In this document: positions 8,407 through 8,500 of the stretch, one piece after another
How the letters are laid out: each line of letters begins with the position of its first letter
Numbering within the stretch: the first letter of the stretch is position 1
Assembly: GCA_030149595.1 (NCBI GenBank)
Contig: JASFBI010000054.1
Location: 1 to 8,500, forward strand
DNA: 8,500 nucleotides
Reading direction: 5' to 3'
Source: Desulfobacterales bacterium
Lineage (GTDB): Bacteria; Desulfobacterota; Desulfobacteria; Desulfobacterales; DAOWNP01
The notes under the pieces: model-generated
Seen by the model: only the letters and a program-made list of their open reading frames with translations
The model's database searches: none
Told to the model about the DNA's origin: nothing
Program-made: the position numbers and the translations under genes

Positions 8407-8500
8407 ACACTTTATGATTTATAACTTTATAGCAGATAATATCTTTATATTTAACTTTTTCTCCAATATTTTAGCGAATACTAAAACATATAACAATTTA

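Larger units (their letters stand above)
8057..8500. other. Non-coding AT-rich region upstream of the tolC-like gene
   Basis: These 444 bases hold no gene I can support. Near the tolC side are the ribosome site, the candidate promoter, and a small dyad AGTAC-CT-GTACT (8124-8135). Farther out are ATAAC-T-GTTAT (8376-8386) and a hairpin AACAAAA-AATA-TTTTGTT (8389-8406). A weak rightward promoter, TTACAC (8405-8410) with TATAGC (8428-8433) at 17-base spacing, could serve a gene beyond the window edge. A minus-strand reading frame of 33 codons (8226-8327) lacks a ribosome site and is not called. Confidence 0.6.

Noticed and set aside
8401..8433. A lac-like promoter look-alike (TTACACTTTATG).
   Set aside because: The resemblance is limited to the -35 region; no downstream gene is visible in the window to support it, so it is mentioned only as a weak candidate.

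Overview
The window is AT-rich bacterial DNA. It probably comes from a sulfate-reducing or related anaerobic member of the Desulfobacterota. The basis is a one-chain pyruvate:ferredoxin oxidoreductase whose landmark residues line up almost exactly with the Desulfovibrio africanus enzyme as I remember it, plus the style of the signalling genes. This placement is an inference; the sequence holds no rRNA or other direct phylogenetic marker.

Layout, left to right. Positions 1-3423 (+) hold a 5'-truncated pyruvate:ferredoxin oxidoreductase, cut by the window edge and followed by a strong two-part hairpin terminator with poly-A and poly-T flanks. Positions 3656-4279 (+) hold a single cysteine-rich CxxCxxCC (YkgJ-type) protein. 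After a 276-base AT-rich leader come three closely packed + strand genes: an orphan CheY-like receiver (4556-4939), a CheC-like phosphatase (4945-5589) and a PAS-GGDEF diguanylate cyclase (5586-6488). The last two overlap by ATGA. Positions 6692-8056 (-) hold a TolC-family outer membrane efflux protein that converges on the cyclase gene. Positions 8057-8500 hold no convincing gene, only candidate promoter and dyad elements.

The PFOR makes acetyl-CoA, CO2 and reduced ferredoxin in central anaerobic metabolism. The three-gene module looks like a compact signalling unit: a receiver phosphorylated by a kinase encoded elsewhere, a phosphatase of the family that dephosphorylates CheY, and a c-di-GMP synthase with its own sensor domain. 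The TolC protein has no inner-membrane pump or adaptor gene beside it here.

The most interesting points are an eight-G tract inside the cyclase gene, where loss or gain of one G would truncate the catalytic domain; the kinase-less CheY/CheC/cyclase module itself; an inverted repeat that exactly brackets a consensus -10 box upstream of tolC; and an 18-codon ORF with a perfect Shine-Dalgarno sequence between the two convergent genes. I found no CRISPR array, insertion sequence, tRNA or rRNA, and no clear evidence of a wholly new system.
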